DNA of 64,000 bases from positions 52,989,950 to 53,053,949 of the forward strand of contig OX465579.1 of NCBI GenBank assembly GCA_950022655.1, given 5' to 3'. The notes under the pieces were generated by a model that searched no databases, was not told the DNA's origin, and saw only the letters and a program-made list of their open reading frames with translations. Numbering within the stretch: position 1 is the first letter of the stretch; each line of letters starts with the position of its first letter. The stretch is from Alentia gelatinosa (lineage: Eukaryota > Annelida > Polychaeta > Phyllodocida > Polynoidae). Made by a program: the position numbers and the translations under genes. This document shows positions 11,062 to 21,595 of this stretch, in pieces.

Positions 11062-11752
11062 AGGCCCGGCCCCACTGGTGCGATGCGATTGTCGCAAGTC
11101 AATAAAAAGTCATAAACGGCCGCCGGCGGGTCATAAAAACGGCGCCGCCCGTCGCATCGCACACAATCGCTCCTGTGGAGCCGGACTTGCGCGCGTGTGC
11201 GATCGTGTGCGATGTGACAAATTTATCGCATCGCACATCATGAAATGTTCATGATGTGCGATGGATTCGTCGCATGGGTATGGATTATTTCATACATTTC
11301 ACAGTTTATCAAGTGCTGGATTCTCTTTGGTTAGTGGAATCTTTAGAATCAAATCAAATATAACTATACTTATATCTACATATTTACTTATATTTACAGC
11401 CCCTTTAGCTATATGGATATCTATAAGTTCCATATTTGATAATATTACTGTACAGGGATGTCAGTTAGATAAGAAAAATATAGGCGAAAATATTCATCGT
11501 GTGAGAGAGGCACAAGGAAAAGAGAATTTTTCAAATGAAAATGTAAAATCATTGTATAGGCCTATTGTCGACAGGATTCTTTTTTCCATAGGTGCCACCA
11601 CAAAACTGCGACGATTCCATCGCATCCCTGGTTTTTCTTTGCGATTGAGTGCGATGAAACCATCTCAATGGGGGTCATAAACCCCGCCGGGGGGCATTTA
11701 TGGGACCATAAAACACGTGCGTCAATCGCAGCGCACCAGTGGGGCCGGGCCT
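11062..11752. mobile_element. PIF/Harbinger-type MITE, copy 1, 691 bp, TAA duplication
   Basis: Terminal inverted repeats AGGCCCGGCCCCACTGGTGC / complement lie at the two ends, flanked by TAA (11059-11061 and 11753-11755). The first 190 bp or so match the reverse complement of the right end of the copy at 19865-20703, and its right end matches that copy's left end, so the two are one family in opposite orientation. The subterminal parts are dense in GCGATGCGA/TCGCATCGC. A perfect palindrome GCACATCATGAA-ATG-TTCATGATGTGC lies at about 11233-11260. A 139-codon open frame inside (11261-11680) has no recognisable domain and is judged chance. Confidence 0.88.
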
Positions 11753-11755
11753 TAA

Positions 11756-12479
11756 GCCTGCAAAATAAAACATACTAGATCTAGGTTTAGATCGGGACTA
11801 GATCAAGATCTATCATCTATATCTATATTCAGCTACTACAATTTATAGGGATGTTAGTAGGGGTTGAGAAAGAAATCTAAAATCTAAAACATTGATAATG
11901 AAAAAGTCATTGATAATGTCGTGAATAGAGCCTCCAGAGGTTACTAAACTCCTGATTATCGCCCCGGGTAAGGCAAAGTTCCGCTCCCGATTGACTGGCC
12001 ACACTACGACAACATGAACCACAGTTTTCTGATTTATACTTGAAAAAAAACCAGAATATAATTTCGGATTTCCATGTAGAAATAGCTGAAATTTCCATTT
12101 CTGGCATCAGAATTTCAATTGGAAGATTTCTGAAAACTGTTAAACTGCATTAATTCTGGGTTACGGGTAAAGGGTCTATCACCATACAACGTCGGTAACC
12201 ATCGAAAACTGGAACTTGTGAATAGACTGAATTATGGGATACCTCAATAGGGTCTATGTAAACCACCTACCTTAGGCACCAACTGCGTTGTTATTGTTGA
12301 TAACGGAAATAGAAACTGATGGTGTATCATGTAATGTTTTGCGACCCGCACTTTCGTACTCCTGCCGGTTCCGAAATAAAGAAGCAAAGTGAATCAACAT
12401 CTAGGCCTCTTCAATGACTTTCTAGCACTACCCAAACACTACAGATAACATAATAGCGGAATGGCTCTTTCTCTCACCC
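11756..12479. other. Non-coding stretch, no gene seen
   Basis: No open frame of note. A short AGATCTAG-rich stretch is at 11775-11825. Nothing else is recognisable. Confidence 0.5.
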
Positions 12480-12745
12480 CGGAATTTTTCTCCATAGACT
12501 TAATATTGGGAACTCATATCTAACGCCCATTAGGTATTTAGGAAAAATATCCAATGGGGGATCATCTCACGAATGATAGGCCATTAGTCAATGTTAAGGG
12601 TGAGATAAATTCAGAAACTCATTCAAGTTTAGTGTCAGAGCTCAATCCCACCTTGTTTGAATCTCTACATAATTAGCCGCGTGAATTACAATGAGATTGA
12701 AACTCGATGGGATACGAGCTCAGACCCTAAACTCTCATAGGTTTC
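12480..12745. repeat. Foldback repeat family F, copy 1
   Basis: The arms pair as TCAGAAACTCATTCAAGTTT...GAGCTCAATCCCA with TGGGATACGAGCTC...CTCTCATAGGTTTCC around a centre at about 12675. The left half (TTTTTCTCCATAGACTTAAT, then GGTGAGATAAA) matches the copy at 25385-25690. It carries no gene. The shared left end and hairpin right half define the family. Confidence 0.7.
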
Positions 12746-13141
12746 CTCTATAGTATCTTTCTATTCTGACACTATGAGAATGTCGAATTGTGTCATTTGT
12801 TGGGAAAATTGTATCTTCTCTTTTAATCAACTTTAAGCCAGTCGCCGTTTTTATCGATTTTTAAAGGTATCGACCTATGCAGGTATCCCATAATTCACCG
12901 CACATGAAGAGGCCGCGCGAAGAGGTCATCTCCCGCTAATGTTATTTCTATGGGAGTGGGTTCAAACACCTAAGTCTGCTAAGTCACTATTCAGTGCCTC
13001 ATAATATTGGGTGTAAAAACAGCTAAATTATTCATCTTCTGACAGCACCTACCAAACATTGTGGGGGTGAATGCATGAGACACCACCCTGGCAATTACGC
13101 TGTTTCTCCAGGTAGCCGCTAGGAGGCATGGCAGCAAAATA

Positions 13142-13477
13142 GGGAGCCAAAGTTAACCCACTGAAACCACAGATACCCTTTCCATTTCCGGTGGCCAGTA
13201 AGAACGAGGCTTAGTGCTAAACCTATGGGGGTTTGAGGCTAGACTTTTGTTTTTGGTCTCGTTTGTTACTTTTGAAGTGAAGTTTACTACTATCGTCTCT
13301 GAATAACTCTGTTTCGAAACTACGATGACAGTTGTTAAGTTTATCAAAATTTTGGATCTAAAAGATAATGACACATATAATCTCGAACCTACATAGTCAA
13401 AGTACTGAGCGCCTACATCCGGAAATGGTGTTTTGTAGGTGGGTATCTGTGGTTTCAGCAGGTTCACTTTGGCTCCC
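13142..13477. mobile_element. MITE of 336 bp with TA target-site duplication
   Basis: Inverted ends GGGAGCCAAAGTTAACCCAC and the complement of GTTCACTTTGGCTCCC pair over about 36 bp with a few mismatches, including TGAAACCACAGATACCC. TA flanks both sides (13140-13141, 13478-13479). The TA duplication and lack of coding sequence fit a Tc1/mariner-type non-autonomous element, though other TA-targeting families remain possible. Confidence 0.85.
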
Positions 13478-13890
13478 TATACCTGTAGGGATAGCCCGAT
13501 GCGTATGCCTGATTTCAGTAACCTCGGTAAGCGCATGCGCAGGCTTTAGACCATAAATAAACAACACGACATGCGTATCTGATGCAGAGCCTCGATCACA
13601 CTGTCAATATATAGAAATATTTGAGATGACTTTTTTAGTAGGGAAATGATGCTTTGTAAGCCTGCCTTGGTTTTTGGATGTATTACACTTACCACGGACC
13701 TATACCTCTGGATGTGAAACGCGGGCGAGCGCCGTGTTTGTTCAACGATCTCATCACCTCGGCTATGCTTGAGTGCGTTTCGCGGGTGGACCGATAATTT
13801 CCGTGTATTCCGCCAGGGGCGATAGTTCCAGTTCTGGCCACCAGGATTAGGGTTTGGGTTAGGGTAAGATGGCAGGTAGAATAGGCGAGG
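13478..13890. other. Non-coding stretch, short telomere-like motif
   Basis: No gene. GGATTAGGGTTTGGGTTAGG at about 13847 carries two TTAGGG units, too short for an interstitial telomere array. Confidence 0.5.
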
Positions 13891-13892
13891 TT

Positions 13893-14185
13893 CTGTTGAG
13901 TTGGAAATAATTTCAAAATCTTGACTTCCCATGCCAACGCCTTGAAAATGAGAGAATTCTGACTCCTCATCTCAACCAAAGTGACCCAAAATCTGCCAAT
14001 TGTTTGGAACCCCCCAGCACACCTAGGGCCATAATTTTTGCTGTTCTATATAGGAAATATGTTGGAATCGTTGATGAAATAGTTTATTAAGGCTTGGTGA
14101 GCTGGGAATATTTTCAAAATCGACATTTTCCATTTCAGATTTTCTAAAAATGAGGGAAATCTGCCTGCATACTCTCAAAAATACT
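13893..14185. repeat. Dimeric 201-bp satellite, short copy (partial A plus one B monomer)
   Basis: GTTGGAAATAATTTCAAAAT through ACCAAAGTGACCCAAAAT is the tail of an A monomer; the next roughly 200 bp, starting AATCTGCCAATTGTTTGGAA and ending ATGAGGGAAATCTGCCTGCA, is a B monomer closely matching the B unit at 17473-17674. The array proper lies 3.3 kb away. Confidence 0.8.
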
Positions 14186-14189
14186 GTAC

Positions 14190-14491
14190 ACCAACAGCAC
14201 AAAAAAAGATGGTTGAGTGACCCGAGCCTGTCCCTCCCAGACATGGTGGCTTGGGATGACTTATATACTAGAGCTTTTAAAGTGACCAGATGTACTAAAT
14301 TTCAATCACTCAAATTCAAAATCTTGCAAAGGATCGTCCCGACCAACCTTTATTTAGCGAAAAGAAAGATCATTGATAGCCCAAACTGCTCATATTGTAA
14401 TTAAGAAGAAAACACTTCATTGTTGATTGCCCGAAAGTGAGGCACCTTTGGGAGGTGATTTCAAGGTGGTTCCTTCAAGTACATAATGGTG
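14190..14491 (+). pseudogene. C-terminal fragment of a Tx1/L1-type LINE ORF2 with zinc knuckle
   Basis: The translation reads FKILQRIVPTNLYLAKRKI then SPNCSYCN, followed in another frame by HFIVDCPKVRHLWEVISRW. This is the L1/Tx1 ORF2 tail: FQYKLLHRI-like helix, then a CX2C...HX4C knuckle and a terminal LW. The cysteines are at about 14387-14398, the histidine at 14413 and the last cysteine at 14428. A TAA at 14402 and a frameshift separate the two halves, so it is not functional. The fragment is cut on the right by the poly(A) end of the minus-strand LINE at 14492. It belongs to a clade different from the other LINEs in this window. Confidence 0.75.
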
Positions 14492-16075
14492 TTTTTTTGT
14501 AAAGATGTGTTTATTGACGATAAAAACTCAATATAATACAATTGATTTTCAGCGCTATCGTCATAGCACAAAGACAAAAATTGACAGGACAATAACAGAC
14601 TAAAGATCGAAGCACAAGTTCAGTATATATACATACTATGCGGTATATCAGTGTCATCAAGAGCCCCTGGCGGGAAAGAAAAGACAGGGGACTAATTACC
14701 TATATCAGGTTCCATACTTTTTTAAACATACTACCACACACCAAGTATTATAAACTGAGAAACACAAAACATTACGAGATGCATACATTTCCACCAGGAG
14801 ATAAATTTGTTTTGTTCCCTACATCCAAAACCACAGGAACATCAATACCATATCACACAAAACCATCCCAAAACTCAAATACACTATCAATTTATACCTT
14901 GCAGAGACGGTACCAAATCAGCAGTAGTCTATCAACACAAAGGCTTTATAGTCTGTTTAAACTTATCCCTGCTCACTATTCGTTGCACCTCCACATCTAG
15001 AGTGTCCCACAGTTGTACACCCTGATAAAGAGCCAATTTTTTAAATAAATCTGTAACTGGCCTCTTTAGCTTGATTTTCATCTTCCCAGCACTATGTGTA
15101 CGCGGTCCTTCATAAGGACCTTCAGGGACCAAATTCTCAGGTTTTGATGCCCACCAGTGCATGTGTGCTAACAAATGGCACCTTCTCCTAATATCAAGCG
15201 ACTCTAGATGCGCTCTGGACTGCAGCTCTTTGATTGGTACTTGATCTCGTAGCCTTACCTTGAAACACACCCTCAGTGCATTATTTATTGCAATCTGTAA
15301 ATTATCCAACTGGGCCCTAGTTAAAATGAAATCACAATACTCCATCTTACTAAGAATCATGGTCTTAATGATTGATACAGCAGTCTCACTATTCACAAAA
15401 AATCTTAGTTTTCGTAGCTTGAAGACTCTACTAGTTACATCACGTCTGAGTTTCTCATAATAGAGATCAAATTTCAGTCTACTATCAAAAGTTACACCAA
15501 GATAACAAAAATGGTTTACATTCTCTAATTCAGTTGCCTGTATAGTACACTTCGGGTAAATCATGTTTCTTATATATTTTGGGGGTATCCATAGGGACTT
15601 ACACTTTTTAGGATTTAGTTTAAGTTTAGATGTGTCAAACCATGCAACAAGGCCACTAAGGTCTTCTTGTAACAATCTAGTCATTACATCTACATCATAT
15701 CCTGACACAAACAATACTAGGTCGTCGGCATATAACAGACAGCGAGCAGTCCTAATTACGTCCAGGTAGCCATTTATATAAAGGATGAACAAAACAGGGC
15801 CCATTACTGAGCCCTGCGGCACACCCTTTACAACCTTCAGGAAAGATGACATACTATCATTCAACTTAGTTGCTTGCTCTCTTTGATGAAAATACGATCT
15901 AAAAATCTGCACAATCTGTGGGTTATTAGTGACTCTTGCAAGGATCTCCAGCATCAGATCATGCTCAACACAATCAAATGCCTTCTGGAGATCCAGGAAG
16001 AGGCACAGTCCATATTTCCTTCTGTCCCTGGCATCCATAATCCACGACAGGAGTTGGAAGACAGCCTGATGTCAC
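14492..16075 (-). mobile_element. 5'-truncated LINE, minus strand, with poly(A) end at 14492
   Basis: From right to left: RT and C-terminal frame (16038-14932), a 3' UTR of about 430 bp, an AATAAA (complement 14510-14515) and a run of 7 A (T at 14492-14498). Upstream of 16038 the frame continues back through AVFQLLSWI and then breaks at a stop near 16072-16075, where the homology seems to end. 5' truncation is the norm for LINE insertions. Confidence 0.8.
14932..16038 (-). CDS. LINE reverse transcriptase (partial ORF2, 368 codons, intact frame)
   Basis: This is the longest clean frame in the window. RT motif A is LFLDLQKAFDCVEHD (about residues 13-27), motif B is GVPQGSVMGPVLFILYING (72-90), motif C is YADDLVLF (103-110, both catalytic aspartates kept), then the motif D region LVAWFDTSKLKLNPKKCK and the thumb CYLGVTFDSRLKFD. 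The C-terminal part has RRRCHLLAHMHWWASK and ends VQLWDTLDVEVQRI. The fingers region and endonuclease are missing through 5' truncation, so the protein cannot act alone even though the frame is open. The given start is an internal methionine. The HLLxxMxWW signature also occurs in the LINEs at 49.9 kb and 57.4 kb, so the three are one group. Confidence 0.8.
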   Translation of the reverse strand: MDARDRRKYGLCLFLDLQKAFDCVEHDLMLEILARVTNNPQIVQIFRSYFHQREQATKLNDSMSSFLKVVKGVPQGSVMGPVLFILYINGYLDVIRTARCLLYADDLVLFVSGYDVDVMTRLLQEDLSGLVAWFDTSKLKLNPKKCKSLWIPPKYIRNMIYPKCTIQATELENVNHFCYLGVTFDSRLKFDLYYEKLRRDVTSRVFKLRKLRFFVNSETAVSIIKTMILSKMEYCDFILTRAQLDNLQIAINNALRVCFKVRLRDQVPIKELQSRAHLESLDIRRRCHLLAHMHWWASKPENLVPEGPYEGPRTHSAGKMKIKLKRPVTDLFKKLALYQGVQLWDTLDVEVQRIVSRDKFKQTIKPLC

Positions 16076-16079
16076 TCTA

Positions 16080-17268
16080 AATACTTCCAGAACAGCTTTG
16101 CTTTTCGGCCTGGATGGATCGGACCAGTCCACAAAAGTTCACAACTATATTTACCTCTCAGTCAAGTTCTATATATACAGACAACGCTTGTTTCATGATA
16201 ATGATTTATGCTTTTATACATAGAGTACCAAGTTTAGAAGATTACTACAGATTGAGAAATACAACTGTTATAGGAAAGGGAAGCCAGAGAAGTTCAACAA
16301 ATGGCTACAAATATATGGTAATATCCAATGAATTACTTACTAGAACCTACAGCCGGTTGTAAAAGCACAATAGGGTGGAAAACACTACTTTATGTTTTAT
16401 AACTGGCCTCTTGGCATGTGCGGGATCTAGATGATCGGAAATTTGGTATGATGCAAACTTTTTTATATGAACTCATTTCACACATTTAAAACTCTAATGC
16501 AATGACCTAGGGCTGATTCAAGGCTAGGAGATATTGATGAATGTCCCTTGCCTATGACCTTTGGTAATGACATTAAAAGGTTATGGAAAACGACCCTACC
16601 ACATACAACATACTGAAACATTCCCTTCAACTCTTCCTTCACTCTTACATCGTTTCATGTATTTATTTACCTGTCATGTCCCACGTCTTGTCCCTAGGTC
16701 CAACTGTCATGTTCCCTGTCCTTGGATCCTAGTTGTTCAAACTTAAGAAGTAGAAGGTGTTAATATCCAACTGGTATATTAAGACATTTTTCTAACAACC
16801 ATTGAGATAAACACTGACCACAGATAAACTACTCCCGGAGAATGGACTTAAATGTACATAGATTCAGTGTTCAACGTCTTATGTTTGACCATGTATTTCC
16901 TTACATAAGCTCTACTTATAATATAGTATATAAATTAAGTTAACAAACGAAATTCATGATGATAAACGTGTTCCCCTTTAATAGGCCAAAGGTCAGCACA
17001 GTTGCTAGTTTACGAGTCCTTATTGTTGTACACCCCTTATAACAGAATTTATGCCATCTCTTGTTACCTATTTCTTTTGTTTCAGAGGCGATTGTTCTGC
17101 ATTGGAGTGTGCACTTGTAGCTAAAAGGATTGCCCATCGTTCAGCGATGGAGCGAACACATGTACATAATCGATTTTATTGAGCTGCCGAATGAGAAGAT
17201 TTGTCAACTTGTTAATGTATTAATTATGAGAATGAATAAAGAACAGCACCGCTCCTCTTATTAAAAAA
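16080..17268. other. Non-coding stretch, no gene seen
   Basis: Short open frames only, AT-rich, no recognisable motif or repeat. Confidence 0.5.
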
Positions 17269-17269
17269 A

Positions 17270-17896
17270 TAAATCTGCCAATTGTCTGGAACCCCCCAGA
17301 ACACTCACATTCATAATCTTTACTGTCCCATTTAGGTACATATCCGGAATCGTTGATTAAAAAGTTTATTAAGGGCTGGTGAGCTGGAAATAATTTCAAA
17401 ATCATGATTTTCCATTCGGAACCCTTGAAAATGAGGGAAATCTGAGTCCTGACCCCAACCAAAGTGACCCAAAATCTGCCAATTGTTTGGAACCCCCCAG
17501 CATACCTAGGGCCATAATTTTTGCTGTTCTATGTAGGAACTATGTTGGAATCGTTGATGAAATAGTTTATTAAGGCTTAGTGAGATGGGAATATTTTCAA
17601 AATCGATGTCTTCCATGTCAGATTTTCTGAAAATGAGGGAAATCTGCCTGCATACCCAAGTCAAAGTCACACAAAATCTGCCAATTGTTTGGAACCCCCC
17701 AGAACACTCACAGTCATAATCATTACTGTCCCATTTAGGTACATATCCGAAATCGTTGATGAAATAGTTTATTAAGGGCTGGGGAGGTGGAAATAATTTC
17801 AAAATCATGATTTCCCATGTGGAACCCTTGAAAATGAGGCAAATCTGAGTCCTGACCCCAACCAAAGTGACCCAAAATCTGCCAATTGTTTGGAAT
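17270..17896. repeat. Dimeric satellite array, A-B-A order, 201-202 bp monomers
   Basis: AATCTGCCAATTG starts at 17272, 17473, 17675 and 17876, giving periods of 201, 202 and 201 bp. Monomers 1 and 3 (type A, with ACTCACA.TCATAAT and GGTACATATCC) resemble each other more than monomer 2 (type B, with CCTAGGGCCATAATTTTTGC), so the real unit is an A-B dimer of about 402 bp. The minus strand is open across monomer borders (17506-17865) with the pattern QISLIF in both types, but no known domain is seen. The fourth unit is cut at 17896. Confidence 0.88.
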
Positions 17897-18144
17897 TGTC
17901 TTGTAATTTATTCAGCCTTGATGTTATAATGTATTCAACCTTGAGAATTCCTATATAAACAAGTAGCAGCCCTAGTTCAGGGTTCTTCTAACTGAGTTTG
18001 TGGGAAGTGATTGTCTGAATACCAAATAAAAGGAGTTATGCTGCAAGTGCCTCTCCCTAGATCTTTCTGTGAAGGGCTGATGCAGTCAAGGAGTATTCCA
18101 CCACTTATAACCTACCTACATCCAGCTACTGTGTTATTTTGACA
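17897..18144 (+). other. Possible solo LTR, 248 bp
   Basis: It begins TGTC and ends GACA, carries a TATATAAA at 17952-17959 and an AATAAA at about 18025-18030 in the order expected for U3-R-U5, and interrupts the satellite at 17896. AAT is found on both sides. No primer-binding site or gag/pol follows, so it is either a solo LTR or a chance arrangement. Confidence 0.35.
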
Positions 18145-18590
18145 AATTAATCCAGGATTCCAGTGACTGCTGGTAACCATCCACAATCCAGTAGATATCT
18201 CACTGTGATACATCCCAGGACTATTCCAGATACAGCAGGCTGAGGCTAGCTCATCCCCATTGGAACACTTAGGACATTTACCTACAGCCACTCATGCACA
18301 CCAATGTATGGATGAGTGGTCTACACATTGACAGGACTTTACCTAATCACACACATACATTCTAAACCATAACCCCATTTAGCCCAATATAGTTATCAGT
18401 GAGAATTTTGCAATTTTAGTAATCCCGGAGATTTTTGAAAACCTAAAACTCGACTGTCAAATCATTTTAAGCATTTATTTTCATATTACACACATTAAAA
18501 TGAGTGATATATTAGGAGTTTAGCTTGAGAGTGCAAGGTAGGACCTAAATAAATACATGTATGTCTGAGGGCCATTTCATGACATTTCAA
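18145..18590. other. Non-coding stretch, no gene seen
   Basis: No open frame or repeat that I can recognise. Confidence 0.5.
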
Positions 18591-18683
18591 AAGCCATCTT
18601 TGATCCAGCAAAAAAGGGGGGAAAACGCCCTCCTCATATGTTTCATGGCTTGGTGATGAGAAACAAGTTTATTTTAGTGGCCT
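18591..18683. repeat. Right-end fragment of the 4449-4837 MITE family
   Basis: GCCATCTTTGATCCAGCAAA, GCCCTC.TCATAT, TTTCATGGCTTGGTGATGAG and AGTGGCC match the right end of the MITE at 4721-4837. TTA follows AGTGGCC, the expected TWA target. The left end is missing. The A run that is long in the first copy is short here. Confidence 0.75.
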
Positions 18684-18686
18684 TAA

Positions 18687-19860
18687 GGGCAGGCAGCTTT
18701 GTAATCTTCATACAAAAGATAAGCTTATTTCTAAGCATAGAATACGATAGTCCCTGGTAATATCTACACTTCAGGTCATTACCTAAGGGGCACTCAAACA
18801 CCATAATAATTTGTACCAACAAGAAAGCAGAACACAGACTCTATGCAATTGTTGAGGTTAATAAGACACTTATTATACGTACTCTTGGTTACAATATAAA
18901 TGATATGAATAATGGAAGTAGGTTTTATTTTCCTGCTATTCCAAGAAAATACTTTATTCAAGCAAACATCTCTTTGTTTGATGTTTTTTAAAGACAAAAT
19001 AATTTTGAAGATCTTTTCTTTTATTGATAAACTGCCTCTCGCTGGGAGATAAATCGCCCAGTGATTCGCGGGCTCAAACAAAGTTGTCCCCTCCCGAACT
19101 GAAAACTTTGCCCCCACCCCCCTAGAACCATAAACAATGAAAGCTCCTTTTGTGCATAGCAACAACTATAAGAACGTTCCAGCACGTCATGGGCCATAGA
19201 CTTGGCAGCGAGGCACTCTGTACTTCTCAGCTCATAATTCTGCGAAAAGTTAACGTAAGGACTCAAGATAAAAAAAACCAGTAGATAACTAAAGAAATGC
19301 AGAAGACTGTCAGTAAGTTTATATTTTGATTTTCAAAAGGGAACATATGCAAATTTTCCGATATCCCAATCAATTACTCGGTGCACTAGGAAACACACTC
19401 ATAAAGTGGTATAAAGTTTCCTAAAGATCATGTCTACTATATTTCGTTTTAAGTGACAAACTTGTAAGTGTTCTAATACCCATGAAAACGCCTTTCTAAT
19501 GATGTATAGATGAACACTGTCCGTCAAGTGGAAAGCCAAATCCGGACCTTTGTTGCGGCGATGTTTTGAAACATTGAAGCATTGGAAAGTCAACCTTAAT
19601 CCGTAGCCGATACACCTGAGGATGCACCCCGATGTACGCGGGGTAGTGTCTATCGTAGGGTATCGGGAGCTCAGTGGACGCCAGGCTTTAAACTACAATT
19701 ATGCTCATCATGGTCTTGTATCTTCCCTTTTCCTCTATCCTCTTCCTTACTTTAATGAACTATCCACATGTGTTTTTAAACTGAATAAGGACCCTGTTTT
19801 TAAGTTGAAAGGTAAATATCGTGATAGGTAAATAGACTCCATACCCTAAAGCGTATGCCA
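18687..19860. other. Non-coding stretch, no gene seen
   Basis: Two overlapping minus-strand open frames (18794-19266) have no recognisable domain. A stretch of pyrimidine- and A-rich sequence separates this from the MITE at 19865. I see nothing I can name. Confidence 0.45.
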
Positions 19861-20039
19861 GTTAAGGCTCGGCCCCACTGGTGCGATGCGATTGTCGCAC
19901 ACGGTTTATGGTCCCATAAACGGCCCCTCGGGGGGGGGGGGGGCGGGGGGAGGGCTTCCTACTGAGGACACCTGGAACACACGGGTTCCTGGAACAACGG
20001 GCGGGAGGCGGGTGGGGGAGAGGATATTTCCTCTCATAT

Positions 20040-20089
20040 ACGCCGGGTGTGAAATACAGCCAAGACGCGTCCATATATAAGACCTGGGC

Positions 20090-20154
<65 letters not shown>

Positions 20155-20236
20155 TATGGAAACAAGTCAATATCCAGCCAATACATGCACTTCCGCGATG
20201 GTGTATATATATAGGAATAAACTGGTGGTTTTCGTG
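20040..20236 (+). repeat. Repeat G, nested copy (matches 33700-33875)
   Basis: TATACGCCGGGTGTGAAATA, CAGCCAAGACGCG, AAACAAGTCAAT, CGCGATGGTGTATATA and AACTGGTGGTTTTC all recur in the same order at 33708-33885. The copy is split by the (TA)n expansion at 20091-20149. Confidence 0.75.
20091..20149. repeat. (TA)n microsatellite, about 59 bp
   Basis: Uninterrupted TA dinucleotides; the matching place in the 33.8-kb copy has only a few (GTATATATATG), so the expansion is specific to this copy. Confidence 0.95.
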
Positions 20237-20706
20237 CGATGGATTTATCGCAACGCTTCTGGTAGCATCTATGTACATGCCTAGATATACAGCTTCATTA
20301 TGATATTTATTAGAGTTAATTATATTACTTTTCATCCCTCACACTTTACAAAGTATCAGAATCACACCTAGGTTAAAGGCATAGCCTGGCATTTTCACAG
20401 CTTTCACACCTCCTGAGACCTCAGGTGTGTAGTTATTAACTGTAGCAGGTCCAAGGTGGCATTGGTCAGGGTATCCTGTGTAACTAACTGGAATCACTGA
20501 AGTGTGGTACAGTTTCTATGCAAATATGATAAGAAGAACTCTGTACCCGTGCATCGCACACAATCGCACACGCGCGCAAGTCCAGCCCCAGATTAGAGAC
20601 TGTGTGCGATGCGACGGGCGGTGCCCTTTTTATGACCCTCGCCGGGCGTTTATGGCATTTTATGGACTTGCGACAATCGCATCGCACCAGTGGGGCCGGG
20701 CCTTTA

Positions 20707-21140
20707 TGTGCTATAACAAATGCCCTCCTGACAGGTTATGAGTAGACTATATTGTTCCTAACCCCTAATGATAAGGTATCCGTCTGTATTACACAATGAA
20801 CTTCAGAATCTATACTTTGATCTGGAATTATTTGTATTATTGACAATTTACCTCTCAGTAATCAATTTTACATTCTCTACTAAATCCATTGGTGTCCACG
20901 TTCATGGTATATATTTGGCGCGACCTAACAATGCTAAATAATTCCAATATTGTCTGATGTTAGCGTTAGACTATTTAACACCAGCAAATAAGCAGTTCCT
21001 AGGTTTTGCACACCACAAAGTACTCGATTTGTAAGGTGTATTTCAGCCTGTATGTATGTTTACATGTATGTATAAGGATAGACCCACTCATTTATTTGCT
21101 ATTAGTGCATGCATTTTCGAATGACAAATAACAAGGCACG
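20707..21140. other. Non-coding stretch, no gene seen
   Basis: AT-rich sequence beyond the 3' end of the lectin gene, nothing recognisable. Confidence 0.5.
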
Positions 21141-21161
21141 TTTATATCTGTCTATGCAAGT

Positions 21162-21167
21162 TTTATT
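21162..21167 (-). terminator. Candidate poly(A) signal of the lectin gene
   Basis: The complement reads AATAAA. It is the first canonical hexamer I see below the lectin stop codon and would give a 3' UTR of about 430 nt. A non-canonical signal nearer the stop cannot be excluded. Confidence 0.4.
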
Positions 21168-21595
21168 TGTAAATGAATTTCATGCTCGAAACCGGGATTG
21201 TTCCTTTCTCACCTGAAAAGATATAAACACACAAAATTAATAAACTATATCTAGGCATATTGATATCAAAATAATGATCATGCTCCTTAGATAGGAGATA
21301 AAAACACTCATGTCAACATGTAACATTTCAATGTATGCCAGATGGATATTAGATAACGGCATTAGACTTTTTGTACTTATGTTATAATCTAGGAATTGAA
21401 GATGAACTACTCATAATCCCAAAGCAAGCAGTCAACATCCAGCAGTGTGAAATATGTTATATTAGACATTCATTCGGATTGTGTTGCCCTTTTGTATGAA
21501 ACTTTCGAAACAATTTGTCAGGAGTCGAGAAATGTTGTTGAAGATTACGGGAGATTACGGGAATATAATGTACCTAAGGATATTGCAAGGGGAGA

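Larger units (their letters stand above)
19865..20703. mobile_element. PIF/Harbinger-type MITE, copy 2, 839 bp, TTA duplication, with nested insert
   Basis: Ends AGGCTCGGCCCCACTGGTGC and the complement of AGGCCCGGCCCCACTGGTGC are flanked by TTA (19862-19864 and 20704-20706). It is the same family as 11062-11752 in reverse orientation. Its interior has taken in a second repeat (about 19935-20240) that also occurs at 33640-33890, plus a (TA)n run. A 157-codon minus-strand frame here is mainly TA-repeat translation (YIYIYI) and is not a gene. Confidence 0.88.

Noticed and set aside
11261..11680. 139-codon frame with hydrophobic segments inside MITE copy 1
   Set aside because: The other copy of the MITE does not keep it, and it has no recognised domain.
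13847..13875. TTAGGG-like units
   Set aside because: Only two units with an interruption; too short for telomeric origin.
17220..17865. Minus-strand frames across the satellite monomers
   Set aside because: They follow the monomer period and have no known domain; kept as a finding but not called as genes.
19862..20335. 157-codon minus-strand frame
   Set aside because: Its core is the (TA)n repeat read as YIYIYI, inside a MITE.
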